Source of the DNA: an uncultured Porphyromonadaceae bacterium
GTDB lineage: Bacteria > Bacteroidota > Bacteroidia > Bacteroidales > Muribaculaceae
NCBI GenBank assembly: GCA_900555715.1
Contig: USMC01000001.1
Span: 115,756-179,755 of the forward strand
DNA: 64,000 nucleotides
Direction: 5' to 3'
Shown here: one piece after another, positions 60,276-64,000 of the stretch
Layout: each line of letters begins with the position of its first letter
How positions within the stretch are numbered: position 1 is the first letter of the stretch
Notes under the pieces: generated by a model
What the model was told of the DNA's origin: nothing
Databases searched by the model: none
The model's input: the letters and a program-made list of their open reading frames with translations, nothing else
Program-made: the position numbers and the translations under genes

Positions 60276-61712
60276 TTATTTATTTTCTTCTTTGAGATGT
60301 GCAATGTCTTCTTTGAGCCAGTAAGCCTCGATTTCTTCAAGAGTCTTGCCTGTAGTCTCGGGCACGAGTTTCCACATTATAAGTATGTAGGGCACGCAGC
60401 AGGCGGCGAAGAGGAGGAATGTGCCTTCGAGCGTGAGTGCTTCCAGAAGGTTGGGGAATATCTGCGATACCACCCAGTTTGCAATCCAGAGCGACATGGA
60501 CGCTATCGACATTGCAAGACCGCGGACCTTGTTGGGATACATTTCCGAGAGGATGACGAAGATGATGGCGCTGATGGATATTGCCTGACAGAACATATAT
60601 GCTCCGAGGAAGACAATCATAAGTATGTCGTTCAGCTGCCATGCTTCTTTGAAGTGGAGGAATCCTGCGGCAAGGAGAAGGCTGATGATCATGCCGCTGA
60701 CGCCGAAGTAAACAAGACCTTTGCGTCCGACTTTGTCGATGACGAAGATGGCGATGACGGTGGTGACGCAGTTCACCACGCCTATCCATACCTGACCGAG
60801 CAGAGGATCTTCCAGACCGACGTTCTTGAATATAGTAGGACCGTAATAGATGACGGCGTTGACTCCCATGAACTGCCCTAGAATGGCGATTGCCATGCCG
60901 ATGACGATAGCCTTGACGATACCTTTGTGGCGGCGGATGTAGTCCCACTGTCCCGAAGCGGGCTCGGCGGCGGATATGTTCTGGGTGGCGTGTACTTCTT
61001 TCATCACCGCTTCCTTGGCTTTGTAGATGCGTCCGAGGATGCCTTCAGCCTCGCTGACGCGGTTGCGGACGATGAGCCAGCGCGGACTTTCGGGAACAAA
61101 GAAGAGGACTATAAGGAAGAACAGTGCCGGAACGGCGCACATGCCGAGCATGCCTCGCCATACCTCAGAACCCCAGATGCGCCCCCAGAGAGAAAAATCG
61201 GTGCTTGCGGCGCCTGCGGCATGGAGATCGAGGATGTAGTTGACACCATAGGCAATGAGGATGCCGAAGGTGATGGCGAACTGATATGTGGCGACGAGTG
61301 TGCCGCGGTATTTCGCAACAGACATTTCGGATATGTAGCACGGACAGACTACGGAAGCCAGACCGATGCCGAAGCCGCCGAAGATGCGCGCCACGAGCAG
61401 TTCGGCGAACGATGTGCAGACGGCGCACCATACCGATGAGGCAAGGAAGAGCAGAGCTGCGAAAATCATTGACTTACGGCGCCCTATACGCTCGCTGACC
61501 GTTCCGCCGCACAGTGCGCCGAGGATGGAGCCTATGATGGCGGCGGACACGAAGAAACCGGCAAAGAACGAGCCGTTCTGGATACTGAAATGTTGCCAGA
61601 CAGCTTCGTTGGTGCCTGAGACAACAGCTGTGTCGTAGCCGAAGAGGAAACCTCCGAGGGCGGCTACAAATGTAATAAACAGCAGATAGCCGAAATTGAT
61701 ATGATTGTTCAT
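60276..61712 (-). CDS. MFS sugar porter (XylE/GLUT type)
   Basis: The 478-residue inner-membrane symporter has twelve hydrophobic segments. Sugar porter signatures are visible: FGYDTAVVSGTNEAVWQHF in helix 1, GGTVSERIGRRKSM, PESPRWLIVRNRVSEAEGIL between helices 6 and 7, VNAVIYYGPTIF in helix 7, and PETTGKTLEEIEAYW at the end. Sugar identity cannot be read, but the co-transcribed epimerase favours an N-acyl amino sugar or mannose-type sugar. Its -7 box TACTTTTG lies at 61741-61734 on the minus strand. Confidence 0.9.
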   Translation of the reverse strand: MNNHINFGYLLFITFVAALGGFLFGYDTAVVSGTNEAVWQHFSIQNGSFFAGFFVSAAIIGSILGALCGGTVSERIGRRKSMIFAALLFLASSVWCAVCTSFAELLVARIFGGFGIGLASVVCPCYISEMSVAKYRGTLVATYQFAITFGILIAYGVNYILDLHAAGAASTDFSLWGRIWGSEVWRGMLGMCAVPALFFLIVLFFVPESPRWLIVRNRVSEAEGILGRIYKAKEAVMKEVHATQNISAAEPASGQWDYIRRHKGIVKAIVIGMAIAILGQFMGVNAVIYYGPTIFKNVGLEDPLLGQVWIGVVNCVTTVIAIFVIDKVGRKGLVYFGVSGMIISLLLAAGFLHFKEAWQLNDILMIVFLGAYMFCQAISISAIIFVILSEMYPNKVRGLAMSIASMSLWIANWVVSQIFPNLLEALTLEGTFLLFAACCVPYILIMWKLVPETTGKTLEEIEAYWLKEDIAHLKEENK

Positions 61713-61733
61713 GGTTTATTTTAGTTTTCCTTG

Positions 61734-61741
61734 CAAAAGTA
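61734..61741 (-). promoter_or_regulatory. -7 box of the sugar porter-epimerase operon
   Basis: TACTTTTG on the minus strand, 21 nt before ATG 61712; the -33 region is not consensus. Confidence 0.5.
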
Positions 61742-61875
61742 AGGAAAAATTTCCACAAATCATAAAAATAAAGCGAAAATAATTAAAATATTTTTTATAT
61801 ATCCCCTGCAAATGTTTTCTGAGGCTTGCTGTTCCGCTGTCGTTTTGTTTCAGACTGGGCGCGAAAACAAGCATT

Positions 61876-61907
61876 TTTGGTAATTTGGAACGAAAATCTT
61901 AAATTTG
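61876..61907 (+). promoter_or_regulatory. Promoter of the cytidine deaminase gene
   Basis: TTTG (61876-61879), 20 nt, TAAATTTG (61900-61907), a full consensus match 24 nt before ATG 61932. Confidence 0.85.
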
Positions 61908-61931
61908 CACACTCTTTATGAAATTATTTCT

Positions 61932-62405
61932 ATGAACGAATTTGAACTGAAAATCCGCATAATTTCCAAGAACTTCGACGAACTTGACGTAACAGAGCGC
62001 CGTCTTGTCGACGAGGCGCGTCGAATGACGCAGAACTCTTATGCGCCTTACAGTCATTTCCGTGTCGGAGCCGCTATTCTTCTCGATAACGGAGCCGTCG
62101 CTACGGGAGCGAACCAGGAAAACGCCGCTTTCCCGTCCGGAACATGTGCTGAACGTTCGGCGTGTTATTGGGCGGGAGCAAATTATCCCGGAGCGGCATT
62201 CGAGATGATAGCCATTACCGCCGTCGCTCCCGACGGTACTGTGCCTCCGGAGCCTACCGCTCCTTGCGGAGCTTGCCGGCAGGCGCTCCTGGAATATGAA
62301 AAGCTTGCCGGGCATGATGTCAAGGTACTTCTTGCCGGACGCGATACCGTCTACATCGTCCCGTCGGTCAAGGCGCTTCTTCCGCTCGCATTCAATGAAT
62401 TTTAA
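61932..62405 (+). CDS. cdd: Cytidine deaminase
   Basis: Deaminates cytidine and deoxycytidine to uridine forms in pyrimidine salvage. The 157-residue protein has the catalytic zinc site TCAERSA (Cys72, Glu74) and PCGACRQ (Cys112, Cys115), plus YAPYSHFRVGAA and TGANQENAAFPSG for substrate binding. The frame opens at 61905, inside the promoter -7 box, so ATG 61932 is used. It stands 17 nt before tyrS and probably shares its transcript. Confidence 0.94.
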   Translation: MNEFELKIRIISKNFDELDVTERRLVDEARRMTQNSYAPYSHFRVGAAILLDNGAVATGANQENAAFPSGTCAERSACYWAGANYPGAAFEMIAITAVAPDGTVPPEPTAPCGACRQALLEYEKLAGHDVKVLLAGRDTVYIVPSVKALLPLAFNEF

Positions 62406-62422
62406 ACTTCCCTTTATATAAT

Positions 62423-63718
62423 ATGGATTTTATAGAAGAACTTACATGGCGCGGCATGGTGCACAACATGATGCCCGGTACCGACGAACTGCTCCGTAAG
62501 GGCATGACCGCCGGCTATCTCGGCATCGACCCCACTGCCGACAGCCTCCATATCGGTCATCTTGTCGGTGTGATGATGCTCAAGCATTTCCAGCGCTGCG
62601 GGCATAAGCCGATAGCGCTCGTAGGCGGCGCAACAGGCATGATTGGCGACCCCTCGATGAAGAGTCAGGAACGCAAGCTGCTTGACGAACCCACGCTCCG
62701 CCACAATCAGGAAGCTATCAAAAAACAACTTTCCAAGTTTCTTGATTTCGACTCTGACGCGCCAAATGCTGCCGTACTTGTCAATAACTACGACTGGATG
62801 AAAGATTTCTCCTTCCTCGATTTCATCCGCGACGTAGGCAAGCTCATAACTGTCAATTATATGATGGCGAAGGATTCTGTCAAGAAACGTCTTCAGGGCA
62901 GCGACAGCCAGCAAGGAATGTCGTTCACAGAATTCAGCTATCAGCTCGTTCAGGGCTACGATTTTCTCAACCTCTACCGGACTCACAACTGCCGCATACA
63001 GATAGGCGGTTCCGACCAGTGGGGCAACATCACCACCGGAACCGAACTAATCCGCCGTACCGTGCAGGGCGAGGCGTTCGCGCTCACATGCCCCCTCATC
63101 ACGAAGGCGGACGGCACGAAATTCGGCAAGACCGAGAGCGGCAACGTATGGCTCGACCCCAAGCGCACATCGCCATATAAGTTCTATCAGTTCTGGCTCA
63201 ATGTGGCAGACGACGATGCAGAACGCTATATAAAGATTTTCACCACTCTTACCCGCGAGGAAATCGACGCCCTCATTGCCGAGCATCGCCAGGACCCAGG
63301 ACGCCGTACGCTCCAGCGCCGCCTCGCTCAGGAACTCACCACGATGGTGCACAGCGCCGAAGACCTTGCTGCCGCCGAAGAGGCATCGCAGATACTTTTC
63401 AGCAATAAGGCTGCAGAGACGCTGCACCATATCGACGAGGCAACACTTCTCGACGTTTTCGAGGGTGTGCCGCAGTTTGAGGTTGAGCGTGCCGATATTG
63501 AGGCAGGCATACGCCTTGCCGACCTGCTTGTGGAGAAAGCTCCCGTATTCTCTTCCAAAGCCGAAATGCGTAAGCTCGTGCAGGGCGGCGGATTCTCGGT
63601 CAACAAAGAGAAAATTGCCGATCCGCAGGCTGTGGCAAGCACAGATATGCTTCTGAACGACAAATATATAATCGTTCAGCGCGGAAAGAAGCAGTACTAC
63701 CTTCTCATCGTCCGCTGA
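62423..63718 (+). CDS. tyrS: Tyrosyl-tRNA synthetase
   Basis: Class I synthetase of 431 residues. YLGIDPTADSLHIGH carries the HIGH motif at 43-46. The tyrosine-binding helix region includes GYDFLNLYRTHNCRIQIGGSDQW, and the KMSKS-type loop is KFGKT at 233-237. A C-terminal S4-like RNA-binding domain starts near 365 (ADLLVEKAPVFSSKAEMRKL). All expected parts are present and length is normal. The last base of its TGA stop is the first base of the next ATG. Confidence 0.97.
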   Translation: MDFIEELTWRGMVHNMMPGTDELLRKGMTAGYLGIDPTADSLHIGHLVGVMMLKHFQRCGHKPIALVGGATGMIGDPSMKSQERKLLDEPTLRHNQEAIKKQLSKFLDFDSDAPNAAVLVNNYDWMKDFSFLDFIRDVGKLITVNYMMAKDSVKKRLQGSDSQQGMSFTEFSYQLVQGYDFLNLYRTHNCRIQIGGSDQWGNITTGTELIRRTVQGEAFALTCPLITKADGTKFGKTESGNVWLDPKRTSPYKFYQFWLNVADDDAERYIKIFTTLTREEIDALIAEHRQDPGRRTLQRRLAQELTTMVHSAEDLAAAEEASQILFSNKAAETLHHIDEATLLDVFEGVPQFEVERADIEAGIRLADLLVEKAPVFSSKAEMRKLVQGGGFSVNKEKIADPQAVASTDMLLNDKYIIVQRGKKQYYLLIVR

Positions 63719-63936
63719 TGTCGGTCCGTTTTGTCTGCGCAGCAGAATACGACACAGAAGTCGACGCTGCTATCGCCGCAGGAATGCTGGAGAACAACGG
63801 CATCGAGGCTCGTGTGGAAGGCAGTCTGATGACAACAATATATGCGGCGGGCGCCACTTGGGCGCCCGTGCGCCTTCTTGTCCCTTCCGATCGCCTTACT
63901 GACGCCATAGCCCTTCTGCGCAACCACCACGACTGA
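63718..63936 (+). CDS. DUF2007-type small protein
   Basis: The 72-residue protein MSVRFVCAAEYDTEVDAAIA... contains the DUF2007 pattern: a short ferredoxin-like fold with AxxxxGMLENNGIEARVEG and VRLLVPSDRLTDAIALL. These are annotated as putative signal-transducing proteins, without a tested role. Its ATG overlaps the tyrS stop (TGATG), indicating translational coupling. Confidence 0.85.
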   Translation: MSVRFVCAAEYDTEVDAAIAAGMLENNGIEARVEGSLMTTIYAAGATWAPVRLLVPSDRLTDAIALLRNHHD

Positions 63937-63953
63937 GCCAGCCCTCACGGCTC
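63935..63953 (+). terminator. Weak hairpin after the DUF2007 gene
   Basis: GAGCC-AGCCCTCAC-GGCTC followed by TTTCATTT. The stem is only 5 bp, so this is a tentative terminator for the cdd-tyrS unit. Confidence 0.4.
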
Positions 63954-64000
63954 TTTCATTTAAGATTGCGTTGCCTTCTCAAGGATTGTGTTATTAGATA

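Noticed and set aside
1..64000. tRNA, rRNA, riboswitch, insertion sequence or CRISPR array
   Set aside because: None was recognised by reading; a covariance-model scan would be needed to exclude small RNAs.

Overview
The window looks like a chromosomal stretch from a gut Bacteroidales, most likely a Muribaculaceae-type (S24-7) or closely related genome. The grounds are direct: the Bacteroidetes promoter pattern TTTG-N19/20-TAnnTTTG recurs before many genes; Shine-Dalgarno sites are absent; and the gene set is typical of the order (GldE/GldD, type IX secretion PorV and PorZ, SusC/SusD with an ECF sigma factor and FecR, LptE-TPR-SecG, VorBAC-type 2-oxoacid oxidoreductase). Codon use from leuS onward is fairly GC-rich. 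The first 2.5 kb and one gene near 27 kb are clearly more AT-rich.

Layout. 1-2540: the end of an integrative/conjugative-type element (pcfJ, pcfK, a small membrane protein on the minus strand). A 1.2-kb stretch without credible genes follows, holding a 160-nt near-palindrome and two 200-bp direct repeats. 2545-9062: leuS, a Ham1/RdgB nucleotide pyrophosphatase, porZ and an unknown gene, apparently one operon. 9168-19503: a Na/Pi transporter, an orphan response regulator, gldE-gldD-PPTase, comF, mgtE, ksgA, porV-ispF. 19504-25292: a SWIM-SNF2 helicase, two FKBP prolyl isomerases and lepA. 25387-31544: a Cys-motif membrane protein with a radical SAM activase, a KilA-N-like protein (probably acquired), a 775-residue protein of unknown function and a U32 protein. 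31626-33350: lptE, a TPR-like gene and secG.

33473-49758 is a SusC/SusD locus controlled by an ECF sigma/FecR/STN-SusC relay. It has no recognisable glycoside hydrolase or lyase. Instead it carries a secreted endonuclease/exonuclease/phosphatase-fold enzyme, a DUF5009-type membrane acyltransferase, sn-glycerol-1-phosphate dehydrogenase and two secreted propeller-like proteins. One member ends in a type IX secretion-like tail. Together these suggest uptake of a phosphodiester or glycerol-phosphate glycoconjugate.

51094-54662 is the most striking block: a tight operon of a steroid 5-alpha-reductase family membrane protein, an Old-Yellow-Enzyme-type flavin reductase and two short-chain dehydrogenases. 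It resembles the 5AR/5BR/HSDH sets known from gut Bacteroidales that convert 3-oxo-delta4 bile acids and steroids. It lies divergently from a sigma-54 activator and is followed by a lipoprotein ADP-ribosylglycohydrolase-fold gene. The window ends with a 2-oxoacid:ferredoxin oxidoreductase operon, an N-acylglucosamine 2-epimerase plus sugar porter, cytidine deaminase, tyrS and a DUF2007 gene.
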